A DNA stretch of 64,000 bases from Puffinus mauretanicus (GCA_023333565.1 JAJKFH010000374.1:1116001-1180000), one strand, 5' to 3'; positions 52,688 to 64,000 are shown, numbered from the stretch's first letter. Notes: a model not told the origin generated them from the letters alone. Made by a program: numbers and translations.

Positions 52688-52831
52688 ATGCCTGTGCGGG
52701 GCTTGCGACCTGGGACCGCGTCGGTGCTTGGATCCCTCCTCCTCCTCTCCCTCCCGCTCCCTGCCTGGCAGCGAGGGGCTGGGGAAGTAGCGCTTACACG
52801 CGAGATGGCTTCGCAGCGGGGATCGCTTTGA
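52688..52831 (+). CDS. upstream ORF in the MGLL leader
   Basis: A 47-codon frame (ATG at 52688, TGA at 52829-52831) lies in the probable 5' untranslated exon, upstream of the donor at 52884. It begins MPVRGLRPGTASVLG and continues with SLLLLSLPLPAW, resembling a signal peptide. The ATG has A at -3. It could repress translation of the main frame or be a chance product of GC-rich sequence. Translation is not shown. Confidence 0.25.
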   Translation: MPVRGLRPGTASVLGSLLLLSLPLPAWQRGAGEVALTREMASQRGSL

Positions 52832-52883
52832 GAAAAAGGTCTCCCCCTCCCTCGCCTCCCCCCGTCGCCGTGGCCTCCGAACA

Positions 52884-52889
52884 GTAAGT
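52884..52889 (+). other. candidate splice donor of MGLL exon 1
   Basis: CGAACA|GTAAGT is a near-perfect donor at the right of the GC-richest part. Joining 52883 to 53978 would give a leader whose first good MGLL start is the ATG at 53992. Confidence 0.45.
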
Positions 52890-53394
52890 GGCAGGAAGGA
52901 AGCAAAGTTGCAAACAACCTGCAGCGGCAGGAACTTTCTGAGCTGCTCCAGCTGCATGTGTTCAAGGTGCCTTTGATGTGCGTGCAGCAGCTTCTGGGAA
53001 GTGGACTGCAGCTTTCCCACTCGTCAGCCCTCCCTCTCCCCCACCCTTCCCAACCTCCCCTCCCACCACCGCCACTTCAGCCCACACACGCAATTTGTTT
53101 GAGAAGGGGGGAAAAAAAAAAAAAAAAGTGATGAACAAGAAGTGGTGAATTACCCAAGCGACTTTCCTCAAAGAGCGAGCGAGCCGGGAAGAGGAGCTGC
53201 GGCGAGCCCCGCGCAGCCCGCCCGGCGCACCGGAGCTGCCCGGGAGGGACCCGCCGGGCACCCACCGGGGACCGTGGGGGCTGCGTGGTTGGCGGAGTGT
53301 GAATGCATCTCCGCAGCGAGGTGCAAAAAGCCTTATCTGCTTGCATTTGACTTGCGATGCCGGCTCCTCACTAGAATGCAAACCCTTGCACAGG

Positions 53395-53404
53395 ATGAAA
53401 ACAG
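53395..53404 (+). CDS. MGLL: candidate MGLL alternative coding first exon (end)
   Basis: ATGAAAACAG ends at a possible donor (GTTTGT, GT at 53405-53406). Joined to the exon at 53978, it reads M-K-T-G-H-S-S-R and then the MGLL start methionine in frame. Human MGLL isoform 1 begins with a similar short METG-type extension before the same methionine, as I recall it, so this could be the equivalent start. The donor is weak, and the intron would be only 573 bp. An out-of-frame ATG at 53376 precedes it. Confidence 0.4.
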
Positions 53405-53977
53405 GTTTGTTGCAAATTCTCCTGGAAATATTTCATTCCCCACCGCTGCCACCTTCCTGTTTGAGATGTCAGAGAAGATCCTAATGATGACACGGTGGGA
53501 GATACCTCTGCTGCATACCCTCTGCTGTTCTTTGGAGATGTTACGGCAGAGATAAATCTTTTATGCAGCTGTCTTTTCCTATCTGTAGCGGTTGCTGCAC
53601 AATCTGCCCTTGATTGCAGCTAAAATATTCTTTTTAGGATCCATTTCACAAAATGATGCAAAATAAACACAGATGGGAGAAGTGGGGAAGAGAAAGCTGT
53701 AATGAAGTAGTAATGGTGGATTGATCTTCCCTCCTTTCCCCCCCTCCAATGCCCTCCCCAAAATGTGAGCCTTTTCTGAACACAAAATGCTACATTTCTG
53801 TTTTAAAGCAGTAAAGATTTTGGGGGCTCTTTGGCTGGGGTTTTGGAGGGACACTTCCATCAGTGGTGCTTGCCTTACTGACTGACTTTCTTGAATGTCT
53901 GTGGCTACCAAGCCCATCATCTCTATCTTGCCTTCACCTGTTTTAAAGGATGTCTTGTTTCTTCCAACACCTTGCAG

Positions 53978-54116
53978 GTCATTCTTCCAGAATGCCAGAG
54001 GAAAGTTCGCCAAAGCGGAGTCCTCAAAACATCCCGTACAAGGACCTGCCCCATATCATCAATGCTGATGGGCAGTATCTCTTCTGCAGGTATTGGAAGC
54101 CAGCAGCAACTCCCAG
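53978..54116 (+). CDS. MGLL: MGLL N-terminal coding exon
   Basis: This exon encodes the N-terminus of monoglyceride lipase, the serine hydrolase that cleaves monoacylglycerols, including the endocannabinoid 2-arachidonoylglycerol, to fatty acid and glycerol. From the ATG at 53992, 41 codons plus two bases read [20 protein letters not shown], then a segment with [14 protein letters not shown], nearly identical to human MGLL. The acceptor is CCTTGCAG (AG at 53976-53977) and the donor is CCCAG|GTGAGC (GT at 54117-54118), leaving phase 2. Fourteen bases before the ATG are in frame as part of a possible longer isoform. The GHSMG nucleophile motif and the catalytic Ser-Asp-His belong to later exons outside the window. 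A minor alternative acceptor is CTTCCAG, just before the ATG. Confidence 0.94.
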
Positions 54117-57100
54117 GTGAGCACTTTCAAGCAAATGTCATTTTTTACTATCAGTAAATAAGACTCTAATAACATAATTATTATTTATAGCTTGACTGGT
54201 GTTACAGGGCTGTGTGCATGGAGCTTTACAGGGCCACTAAGAGAGATTTCTCTCATCTGAGAGAGCCTCTATGGTAAAGATGTATTCTACAAACCTTTAC
54301 TCACTCAAGTCGGCCTTACAGATGTCAAACATGGAGTTACTGTCATTTCATGCACAGCTGGCTTGGTTGGCAGTTCAGTAGGCTACCGAGTGGCACATGT
54401 AGGTGGCTGATGCCTGTCAGCAATAAACAACTATCTTCAAACTAATAGCACAGGCAATCGGGGAGGGATGAGACACAGGCTTAGAGATGTCTATTCTTTC
54501 TGATTTTCTCAGCGTCAACAAATTAAACATCAACATCGGACTTCAGTTTCAACAGTAGTAGCTGAAATCTCAGGGCAACAGGCAGAATATGGTTTGACCC
54601 ATTGCTTTTTGACTGTTTGTTTTTTTTTTTTTTTTTTTTTAATTATTTATAGTTACTAAATGATTTAGGGAACTCTTTCACTGGCAACTGCGATTTCAAA
54701 ACTGACCTCAGTAACAAACACGGACAAGGAACCAGATAGAGAAATTTCTCTAATGTTTTTGTCATAATTTCAATAATCCCTTTACTGTAATAGCTTTCTA
54801 TGCTGATTAGGATCTGTTGTAGGAAGCTATCTCTGTTCCTCCCATAGTTATGGTCTTTCTTCTTCCTCCCAGTATCTGCTGGCTTGGCATGTATTTATGC
54901 TACCACTAGTTAGATGGGTAGCTACTCTGTAAAAATCTTTTATTGTTTTCTTTTTCTGCGAGCCAACAGGAAAAACAATGTTGATTTTATACAGCTAGAA
55001 AACAGTCACAGGAAAAAGTTGTTCAAGCTGTAGTAGGGAGTTGAACTTTTTCCTGACCACCCAACAGGTTAGACATCATCCTGTGTCCAAATCAGCCTGC
55101 AACTGCGCTGAGAGATGGCTACGGGTCCAAGTTAGCTGGCCTTGGGTTTTACGCCTGCCAAACTAAGGGCAGTGGGAATAACACAGAGCTGGGAGGTGGG
55201 CAAGCACCGAAGTACACTGTCCCCAGAGGGGAGGACAGTGCAGCCACCCCACTATAGCTCCATTGTACTGGTTGGGCTGTAGGACATGGGTCTTGGTTTA
55301 AGGTCACCTGGTCCACAGAGCATTTTATAGTTACTTCTACTCACTGCCCTTCAGAAACAAGGAGGAAAGTTTTTGGCACTGCTGCTTTACACAGTCTTTG
55401 CGCCAACCTGAAGATTTCCTCTACAGAAAAAAAAATGCTATCAAAACAAGCTTCTACTGGGAAACTAGGCTGTCTTGTATTATAATGCTAATTAATCATT
55501 AACTGCCCACAACCTTCTTCACCCAGTTGTGGAATTGCTTTCTTTTTTAATGTTTAATTTCTTAGTGAATTAGTAGTGAGTGGATGGGTCTTTGATCCAG
55601 AAATGAAAGGATAATAAAGAGCTGGGGCTTAAAACTTGGTGTCTAGGTCCTCTGGGTAGTTAATTTTTTTCAGGGCTCTATGCACCAAGCAGTTAATTGA
55701 GAGTGAGCTTGCCCTAGTTTTGTGACAACAAAAGTGGATGGGATCAGTGTTGCTCATTTACAAGTGGTTCCTAAGTGCGTGTGTGTTTGTCTTTGCATGT
55801 TTGTGTATAAGGAGGGGGCGTGCTGTTTATTATTAGCTCTTTTTGCATTGTTATGTATGAGAGAGATGGTAAGTGACTGAATAACAAGTTAGTGCCTGGA
55901 TCCTACAGTCAAGAATGCTCTTGAAGTGCTTTGATAGGCAAACCAAAAATACTTTTTTTTTTTTCCCCCCTTCTCACTTTTCATAAGTAGCTCAGCTTTT
56001 TCTGCTTCATAAGTAGAAACTCAGCAACTTTCATCTAATTTTAAATGTTCAGCAAAAGTGATCTCTATATATATGTATAGGGAGAGAAAGAGAGATACCT
56101 CAGGGGACTTTTACAGGCCTGTTACAATTTATTCTATCTCAAATACTGAAGGCGATTCTTTCAATCTTCTAACTCAATTGTTGATTCAGGTTCAAATCTT
56201 AACGCTAATGAATGACACTATAACTGTCAAATGGTGGGATCTTTCATTGATCCATTATGCATCTAATCCCAGCTAGGGCTATAGAAATACCTCTTCACTG
56301 CAGATGCCCAAAGGTTATCATTGACTTGCCTTCTATTAGAATAGAACTTACCATCCTTGATCCCTCCCCCAGGGAGGGGGAAAAACCGGGATATCTGCCA
56401 AAGGAAAAATTAAAGAGTAGCCCTAGCCCGGGGTTGAAGAGCAAACAATGGCTAGGCAGTCTCTGAGCGTGGGGCCGACCGACAGACATCGCCCCTCGGA
56501 GCTGGTGCTCCTCTTTTATCTCCCCAAACAGACCCGCAAAGGTGGGTAAAGGCTGTGGCAGACTAACGTGCTGTAGCATATCTTTTTTTTAAAAAACGAT
56601 TTGTCAGGAAGGCGGGGAAGTTTTGTGAGCCTCTTTTGCTTCGTGCTCACAAATATCCAGGCTCTGATCCTGTGTGGTGTTGATCTGACTGACCAGCCCA
56701 TACTGGTGCACATATGGAAGCTTTGTTATAAGTGCCACCGAGGCCAAGGTTGTCCTGTGAGTGAAAGGCACCTATTGTGAGTTCCTCAGCAGGGTCCGCT
56801 TTGTTTGGAAGGGGGATTTAGGTGATTACCTTACAGGAAGCTGACACACAAAGGCCCTCAGATGTCATAATGATTAGATGGGGTACACAGAGTAGGTAGT
56901 AATGGGACTAAGGAAGGAGGGTGACGGTGCTTTCCACTTGTTTTTGTCGGGCGGGCAGAGCTGGGGACTGAGTGTCTTCTGTTGCTGTCTGCTGGCAGCG
57001 ATGCAGGTGCCACTTCCCCGGCCAGCAGCCCTGCAAGCTGCCCGACTTGTTGAGCCAGTTTCATCTTAAGATGTAATTAAGTGGTCTTGTTGAATGCAGC

Positions 57101-57941
57101 AAGGAAGAAAAAGCAGTATGTTCTGGTGGTGTTTTCCTGTATTGTGCCAACAGCAGGATCTGTGGAGCGTGAAAACAGGTAACGCTTTGGCACTGCGTGC
57201 TCACTAGTGAGTGCAGAGCTGAAGATCTGGGCAAGGCAGGGCATTTTCAGGACCATGTAAAGTCGTTTGGAGGATTGTTGTTTGTTGATTGTTGTTTCAA
57301 TTGTTGGTACCAAACCAGATTGATCCCATGCCTATAGCGTGTCCCAGTAGCTGAGGAAACCCTACTTAGTGGGAAAGCAGTCGTTGTGTAAATAAAAACA
57401 ATGGCTTCATGCAAGGTTAAAACCTCTGCCACCACCCTGAGAGGCCTGAGGCAAAATATGAGGTAATAGGAGGTGAGGAATTAAGAAACCACGCTCTGTT
57501 CCCAGCTCTCAGACAAAGCTGCTAAGAATAGAGGTGGGATGAGGAAGGGGAAGGAAAGTTGGGAGGAGAAGTCAAGACATTTCCTTTGAGGCCCCTAAAG
57601 GGCCTGGAGAAGTTCAGAGATGACCTTCTTTTCCTCTCTGTTCTGTATCCCTGTAGCCTTTTCTGGATGCTTCAGCTGTTCCTGTCTCTGCCTAGATAAG
57701 CACAGTTTGTTCTGGGGCACTTTCAGCCCCTCTGCTTGAGCTCAAATAAACCCTGTAAGATTTATTGATCCAGAGTAGTTTTTTTCAAAGGTGCTAATAG
57801 CCTGCAGCCACCATTGACTTCAGATAGAGAAAATTATGCTCAACTCTCTCCCTGTAGATCAGCCACTCTAGGTTGGACACTTGAAGCTTGAGATACTTGT
57901 AGTTAGAGGATGCTTTTGAAAATGTGGGTTCCAGACATCCT

Positions 57942-57995
57942 TGTATCTGAGCTTCCTCATCTACCAAACAGAAATCATTACCTGGCTAGTTAGCA
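57942..57995 (+). repeat. MIR-like SINE fossil
   Basis: GTATCTGAGCTTCCTCATCTACCAAACAGAAATCATTACCTGGC corresponds to the MIR 3' text CTCAGTTTCCTCATCTGTAAAATGGGGATAATA..ACCTACC with many substitutions. Confidence 0.5.
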
Positions 57996-60429
57996 TGATG
58001 CTTGCGTGTCTCTCCACGTAGTGGTCTCTAGGTGCACTTAGATGATTGCCAGCAACTGAAGTGGTCTGCCTGAGGAGGCTGCCTGAAGCTGAGACACGTG
58101 TGGGTCACAGATGTGTTCCTGGTCGATTGCTAATGTACACTAAAATGGGTTGGCTCAACTTTAGACATCGTGACCATGGTTTAAGGGAACAGAGTTGCAA
58201 TTGTCTGAGTAAACAGTGTCTTTGTAGGAGTTCTTCCAGTTCTACACCTGACAAGTGTGATTAAAAATATAAAATTAAACAAACAAAAAGCACCCGCTTT
58301 TCTATTTACTTTTTAAATTTGTTTTACTCTTTGGAAAATGCCTGTCATTCTTTCTGACTTGTTAGTAATGAAAGGCCAAGCCAATAAGGAAAAAATATAT
58401 TTCTCTCTTCCCCAAGGACTTTGCAGAAGTGCCTGTGGTGCAGAAATACAAACTACCTTTATATTTGAACTGGCCCTTAAATTGTGAATATTGCTTGCTG
58501 ATTTTGGCACCTCATTGCCAGCATTTCCATGGCATTTCCAGAAGAACAGCACAGCTCCCAGCATGAGCAGATGACAAAGTTGAATTTGACTTTCAGACCC
58601 TTCCAAAATGAACAAATAAATAAACCAAAGTGAAGTCAAAGCAAAGGGAATCAAGTCACTAGTTATAATGTTTTTAATTATACTGTGTGGTGTTAGTCTC
58701 TAGAAATACTTAAAGGAATTTCTAATTCAGTGTCACTCTCGAAGAACATTTTTGTTTGTACTCATGAGGTCAACTTCAAACTAATGCACAAGGGCCCAAT
58801 TTGTATGGTGCAAAGTGACTTATGTCAGCACAGTTTGTTGTAGGATGGATTCAGCTCCCTCTCTGTGTCTGATCACATCATAGGCAGTGCAAAGAGGAAA
58901 TAACAATTATCATCGTCGAATCAACATTCCAGGCTTTGCTTGCTGTATTGCTATTGCCTCAGTTTCTAAAGTCTCCCTTCTATCCATCAGCCATGGATGT
59001 GTTCCTTTAATGCCTATGTTCTCTTTGCTCCAGGTGACTGTCACATTCACTGTGAGTGGGGGCATCCTTTTATGATTTCTTATCCATTTCCAGAGGATGG
59101 GCAAATTAGCAAACCAGCTTCACATTAAGAGGGACTCTGACAGACAGGAGAGCAGCTTTGGTTCTTGCTGTAGATCGTTCCATCGGGCTTTTTTAGTAGG
59201 ATAATTCTTTTCAGTCCCCACAGGAATGTTCAACAGAAGTGAATCTGCCTTTTATTCCACAGAACCCAAGGAAAAAGGCAAATAACAAAGGGAATAACAA
59301 TTGCAATTAAACTGTCCCTTTTGCTCATTGCACTGTTAGGATCGGCTTCTCAGCACAAATGTGCAAATTTGTGACATTGGTGTGCGGGAACAAGGTGACT
59401 TTAGGAGTCCCTGTTATGAATCTCAAAGCAGTAAAATTTCATCCTGGTCCTGAGACAGCAGCAAAGGAAGCAAAATCAATGTTGGTTCTCAGCATGCCAC
59501 CTGAGGAACTCTTGGAAACGGTGCTGTCCAACACGATGAATATCAGAGCTAGAGGTAGAAATAGGAGAAAAGAAGAAAAATGGTCTTGAGATTGTGGTGT
59601 AAAACTCAATTTCTGCTCATGATTCTGCCAGAGACTGAAGGCTAAGCAAACCTTGCTTCTGTCATGCAAATAGTTCATTTCCTTTTAATGGGATTACAAG
59701 TGTGATGATGAGTACTGGCTTTGTACCATGACCCTGATGGATCCCCCTAGCTGGTCACTCAGCAGTTAGAGCCCTGCCTGTCCCTCCAGGTCTCTTTATC
59801 CGGAGCAGACCCTGCGCCGGCTCTCCTCTCATGCTGGTGTGTAAGTTTTCTTCAGCTCATCGAAGTGGGAGCACTCTAAACCAGTTGTTTGTTGACAGGA
59901 ACGCAATAGTTGAAGCAGACAAACTCATCAACTTTATCAGGGTTCCAGATGCAAGAGCACTTTACTACACTAGCACAAGAAATTTGTAGGTTTAGACAAA
60001 ATAACAAAACCAGCTGCACACAGTTCCTTGCCTCAATTTCTTCAGCACTCTTGAACATCCCTTGATGACACAAAGCAGCTCTTTTAGATCACCATGAATA
60101 CATCTACAACAAGGGTTGGCTGATATAGTTGTACTGGCTCGAAGAGGGTATTATTTCTAGATGCCTGTTGCAGAGGAGTTGGCCTGTGTTTCCTTGCAAG
60201 TTCCCTTCAAGCTGCTGTGGCTTTGTGCTTTTCAGAGCCAGGGCGAACATCTGATGTCTTTGTTCTTCCAGGGAAATTACATTGTTCTAAGAGCTGTCCC
60301 TGCAGACACATTTGGCTGAGCTGCCTTCCCTAGGTTCAGGCGTGCCATTGTCCTAATGTGCTTCCACTTGAATGGAAGCCATCAGTGTTTAACAACCTTC
60401 TATTGTCCCTTATCCAAGAGATAGCAAAC

Positions 60430-60463
60430 AACCTGATAGCAACCTGATCACAACCCTGATAGC
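60430..60463. repeat. imperfect 11-12 bp tandem triplet
   Basis: AACCTGATAGC, AACCTGATCAC and AACCCTGATAGC follow each other directly. A small minisatellite-like patch in the MGLL intron. Confidence 0.7.
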
Positions 60464-61447
60464 AAATGGCTGATTCTCCTAAGTATCCAAGAAGATAGTA
60501 TTGCATCCTGCCCATGAGATTCCTTAAGATAGGCCTAGGCAGGTCCCTTACTTCATCACACCCCAGTTACATCCTTAACTATCCCCATACATCCCTGCCC
60601 TGACTCTACCAGTACAGACATTCTGGCACTGTATCAGTATGGCTTACTATCCTATAGGAAGGAAATTATCAGGATAAAGTTTTTTGACATCGTTAAAACT
60701 GTATCTCTCCTAGGGTTTCTTCTTGAAGACCAATAAAATCTCACTCATGTTAACTGGAAAAGAAATACTGGTACAACAATGCCAAATACCAACCTTGGGC
60801 TAGTCCCGACCACAAACATCTTCTAAAGCTACCAGACCTGGATGGTAGTGTCAGGAAAGTGTCTCAAAGCTGACCAGACTCACTGTCCAGACAGTGGTAC
60901 CAAGGTGTGGCCTTGGGGACAGGCAGGGAGTGGCCAGTGGAAGCAGTCCTGGTGGCCAGAGCACTCCAGTAAGATTTGCCTGCCTCCAAGCACACTCCTA
61001 TGGGCTGTCCACGAACAGCTAGGAGCAGGAGAGGGGATGTGTCGTGGAGCGTGGGGGATGTGTTTGTTTCTCCTAGACAGATGCAGTATGTTTGCGAGCA
61101 AAGGGATTCATTATTTTTGCAGTAGCAGCCATGTAGTTGTTTTCGATGTCCCAAAACCTAGAGTAACACCAAACTTCATGAGTACTTCCACTGGAAGGAA
61201 AGAGACTCCCCTTCTGCATGACAGACACTTGCTCTCCAGCCAGGAGCTATCTTCGTTTCTGCTTGGCAGGCACTCACTTGGTGATGGGAGCCTCTGAATC
61301 CTCCCTTACTAAGTGATGGCAAAGGCAGCTTGCTAGACCTAGAAAATTTAGGGTCAGAAAACAGAATAAAGAAGTCAACGAGGAGCAGAGAACAGGCAAA
61401 ACCCATGGTCAAGACAGTCTTTAGGCAGTGACACAGTGACCAGTGAT

Positions 61448-61512
61448 TTACAGAATCGGACCCTTAATTTCTCTGTGCTTTTGTTTCCTCATCTAAAATT
61501 GGGTGTAATCAT
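61448..61512 (+). repeat. MIR-like SINE fossil
   Basis: CTTAATTTCTCTGTGCTTTTGTTTCCTCATCTAAAATTGGGTGTAATCAT is the best preserved MIR-type text in the window (CTCTGTGCCTCAGTTTCCTCATCTGTAAAATGGG..ATAAT in the consensus as I recall it). Confidence 0.6.
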
Positions 61513-62674
61513 CCAGGCAAGTGATATAAATTGGGTTCTAGGTGAAAGTTGCCAGAGAAAGTAAGTTATTCCTTGAGGTTTTGGTGGTTGGAGAGTGCTT
61601 GATGTTTACAGAGAGATTTTAAAAAAATGTATTAAGTGATGCATTAGTTGTTCTCTGCTGTTCAGCTACAAGTAAATTGTCTCAGCAGCAATCCGTTAAA
61701 AGAAAGAAAAGAGAGAGAAAAAAAAAAAAAGGCAACAAAATATTGACAACTGGGCTAAAGCCAAACATTCAGCAGTAATAGCGTAGTAATTGTTTGCTCC
61801 GGTATTGTGTATCGATGGGTAAGGAGAAAATGTACAAACTACTATAGATTTGGTAGGCAAGAAAAATTACTGATCTTTTTCAGCCATCTATCTGACCTAT
61901 GATAAAAAGGGCTTGCTCTGTATGTTTTCTTTCTTCCTTGATCAAGCTTGAAGCTTGCAGAGTGAGGGAATAAAACTTAAATCTTTGGCCTTTTTTTAGA
62001 ACAGAAACTTGGTTTAATTTGCTGTAAGTGTCAGCAGGTTAGCTAGTTCACCAGCTGGCAAGATGAGCTTATTTTTATAATTTTTCAACATATTTTTTAC
62101 TTTTATTTTTCAAAATTATCTCAGTGAGGTTTCAAATTCAACTGCCACATTCCAGAAATCTGCAGTGGCTTAATTTGCTGGGCTAAAGGCATGAGGAGTG
62201 ATGAGGAAGCAGTGAGTAATTAAATTGCTGTAGAGATAACATCTAGCTGACTTAATGGTAAAGCTTTTTCTTCATTTTTTCAATTTTGTCTGAGAGCTAG
62301 TCTACAATATTTGGAGTATTGAAAACTGTATTCTGAGCAGCATTCATAATCTCATTTTATTAAAAGAATATTCAAGCGATCAGCATTCAGTCATCCTCTG
62401 GCCCTCCGCAAATGATTTTAGCAAGGAGCACCAAGCATCTCAACCCAGGTTGTCCTGAAAATGCGCAGATCACCTCTCTGACATTTTAAGCTGCCCACAA
62501 GTTCATTAGGACAGACAGCTTTTTAAAAATTGACTTTTCTTTCCGGGTTCACTGCGGCCCTGTGCATCTAGCACAGGGCTGGAGCTCAGGGACATTTTGA
62601 CTCTGCTGTTAAAGTCCCACTGATTGCCAGGTTTTGCCTCACGCTCTGTGTCCATCCTTGCCTCTGGCGTGCTG

Positions 62675-62725
62675 TCTGGCCATCGGCAAGGCTTTTCACC
62701 TCTCCTGCTTCAGTTTACGTGGCAG
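62675..62725 (+). repeat. possible MIR-like fossil
   Basis: CATCGGCAAGGCTTTTCACCTCTCCTGCTTCAGTTTACGTGG resembles MIR text GGGCAAGTCACTTCACCTCTCTGTGCCTCAGTTTCC, but is diverged. It lies just before the CR1 tail. Confidence 0.4.
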
Positions 62726-62754
62726 CGTGAGGAAGGGTTGGTCCTTGCTTGGGA

Positions 62755-62818
62755 CAGGGTAATGGATCAGAGGACCTCTTGAGGTCCCATTCGTCTCTGC
62801 GTTCTGTGACTCTACGAC
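62755..62818 (+). mobile_element. short CR1 LINE 3'-end fragment
   Basis: GGATCAGAGGACCTCTTGAGGTCCCATTCGTCTCTGCGTTCTGTGACTCTACGAC matches, with divergence, the avian CR1 3' end (GATGACCTC..GAGGTCCCTTCCAACC...ATTCTGTGATTCT). Only about 60 bases are left, in plus orientation, older and more diverged than the copy at 17868-18390. Confidence 0.65.
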
Positions 62819-64000
62819 AAGCCTAGTTGCTCCCTTTGCAAAGCATTTTGGTTTTTGTGAATGAGGAGTCAGCTGTTGTTATTATTTATGCTGTTTATTT
62901 ACTGGTCACATTTGTCGGAGCTGGGGAATGGGAAAAAAATCGATCATCAGATTCACTTTGATTATATTTAATTTCACTTTCAGTGTTTGGGGAATGTTGA
63001 TTTGTTAAACACTACTCCTTCCCCTGAAACCCCTAGTTCTACACAGTCGGTGGAAACATTGTGTCATTCTCACACATAGGTATACCTTTCTCTTTTGAAG
63101 CATCATTTAAGGGTTCTGACCATCAAAGGTTTGCTTCCTTCCTGCTGTGCGTGTTTTTTAGGAGAGATGGTCAGATCCCTCAGCCCAGCTAAATGTAGCA
63201 TTGAGGCTTGTTTATATTTTGCTAAGCCCAAAACATTTCCAGACATGTCCCCGCTCAGGCCACCCCGCAGCCCTGCAGGCAGTTAGCAAACCTCCCTCCC
63301 GCCCCGTACGCCCATGCCGGCTCTCGGGCACCCCATGAGGCACAGGCATGGGTGCTCCAGTGCTCCCGAGCCCCGTCCCCATCTCACAGCAACGGAGCTG
63401 AGGTCTCTCTTCCTCCCCGTGTCCCATGCAGCATGTGCAATGGTTCAACCCTCGGCTGAGACCCCTGTGTCTCCAATGCCATGAGCAGCCCTGGCGTTGC
63501 GCCGTAGCGGTATAGCTGATGAAGCTCTTCCCATTCCCGTTCCTGTTGCAGGCTGTGAGAGATGCACCCCTCACATGTGATCCAGCAAATGGTGTCTTGT
63601 AAGTTGGCAGAAGAGAAACTCGGGAGGAAAGACAAATCTTCCCTGCTGCTAGCTCACACATCAGCTCTGACTCTGTCTTTGCCGGCAATCGCAGGAGTCG
63701 GAGCCGGCCTGGCAGTGGCAGGGTTAATAATTGTGGTATTGAAAGTATTTGCTCTTGATATTCCTGAGGCTTTTTGAAAATGGTCAGAAATATGTGGTAC
63801 TTCTCAGTTGCTGGTGAAGCACTCCACATAAAACACAGCGTTCCTGCAGCAGAATAACAGCCTGTGCTTTAAATAAATGTTGTTATTTCTGCTCTGCTGT
63901 AGGTGTACATGTATGTTTTGGTTCAGTGACTGCCAGATACTGTAAATGAGTATTGATTTCCTTTTCTATTTTAAGCTTTTCTGCAGAAAAGGCATCCCAC

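Larger units (their letters stand above)
51950..53310. promoter_or_regulatory. MGLL: MGLL promoter CpG island
   Basis: About 1.35 kb of dense CpG and high GC content, the strongest island in the window, directly 5' of the recognised MGLL coding exon. Very long frames exist on both strands here, but they follow from high GC and overlap one another, so they are not called. Candidate core elements include a TATAAAGG at 52120 and many GC boxes (for example CCGCCC and GGGCGG types). A splice donor CGAACA|GTAAGT lies at 52884. Transcription most likely runs to the right into MGLL. Divergent transcription to the left cannot be excluded. Confidence 0.88.
54117..64000 (+). other. MGLL: MGLL intron (partial)
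   Basis: From the GTGAGC donor to the window edge. The next MGLL exon (ALIFVSHGAGEH-like) was searched for by eye and not found. The intron holds a poly-T tract (about 54619-54640), several MIR-like fossils (57.95, 61.46 and 62.69 kb), a short CR1 tail (62.76 kb), a small imperfect tandem repeat (60430-60463), a poly-A tract (about 61718-61731) and a GC-rich patch at 63.24-63.56 kb. No other gene was recognised. Confidence 0.8.

Noticed and set aside
51938..53020. Very long overlapping frames on both strands (297, 283, 264 and 182 codons)
   Set aside because: They lie in the CpG island, where stop codons are rare. They overlap in several frames, are rich in Pro/Arg/Gly/Ala and show no family signature.
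60842..61297. 151-codon plus frame in the MGLL intron
   Set aside because: No recognisable protein, no splice context, opposing frames of similar length, and a length within chance expectation.
54120..64000. Search for the next MGLL exon with the SHGAGEH motif
   Set aside because: No matching sequence with flanking splice sites was seen.
1..64000. CRISPR arrays, operons, phage or integron features
   Set aside because: The window is vertebrate intron and intergenic DNA, and no direct-repeat arrays or prokaryotic gene clusters are present.

Overview
This is a vertebrate nuclear window, almost certainly from a bird. Two things point to birds: a CR1 retrotransposon fragment with the avian 3' end (octamer-like tail, 17868-18390, minus) and a smaller CR1 tail near 62.8 kb, set in an otherwise repeat-poor, intron-rich background with old amniote SINE fossils. 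No prokaryotic, organellar or viral genes were seen. Most open frames outside the exons listed here are chance frames in introns or in the GC-rich promoter island.

Two protein-coding genes are recognised, arranged head to head. On the minus strand, positions 1 to about 29.1 kb hold KBTBD12, a BTB-BACK-Kelch protein and presumed Cullin-3 adaptor. Four coding exons are intact: 27976-29045, 26755-27025, 23230-23380 and 10686-10883. All junctions are GT-AG with consistent phases and give 563 complete codons plus one base. The last coding exon (about 60 residues in the human protein) was not found and probably lies left of position 1, so 1-10685 is the incomplete last intron. On the plus strand, MGLL (monoglyceride lipase) starts in a large CpG island at about 51.95-53.31 kb. 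Its N-terminal coding exon is at 53978-54116; the rest of the window is its next intron. The lipase core, including the catalytic triad, is beyond the right edge. This order and orientation match human 3q21, where MGLL and KBTBD12 are also divergent neighbours.

The roughly 23 kb between the two genes holds a CpG-rich block near 37.6-38.1 kb with a combined TATA/MEF2-type site and a possible splice donor on the minus strand, a candidate upstream promoter and 5' exon for KBTBD12. It also holds a smaller CpG-rich block near 40.5 kb and an unassigned frame at 35413-35730 that has a hydrophobic start, one in-frame TAG, a hydrophobic end and two polyadenylation signals right after its stop. A separate CpG-rich block lies inside KBTBD12's last intron at about 5.1 kb.

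The two genes are not known to share a pathway. MGLL hydrolyses monoacylglycerols, including 2-arachidonoylglycerol, and KBTBD12 is a poorly characterised Kelch adaptor. I found no credible new multi-gene system. The observations most worth checking are the candidate KBTBD12 promoter, the MGLL alternative N-terminus and upstream frame, the 35.4 kb frame, the intronic CpG block and a few near-perfect inverted repeats.
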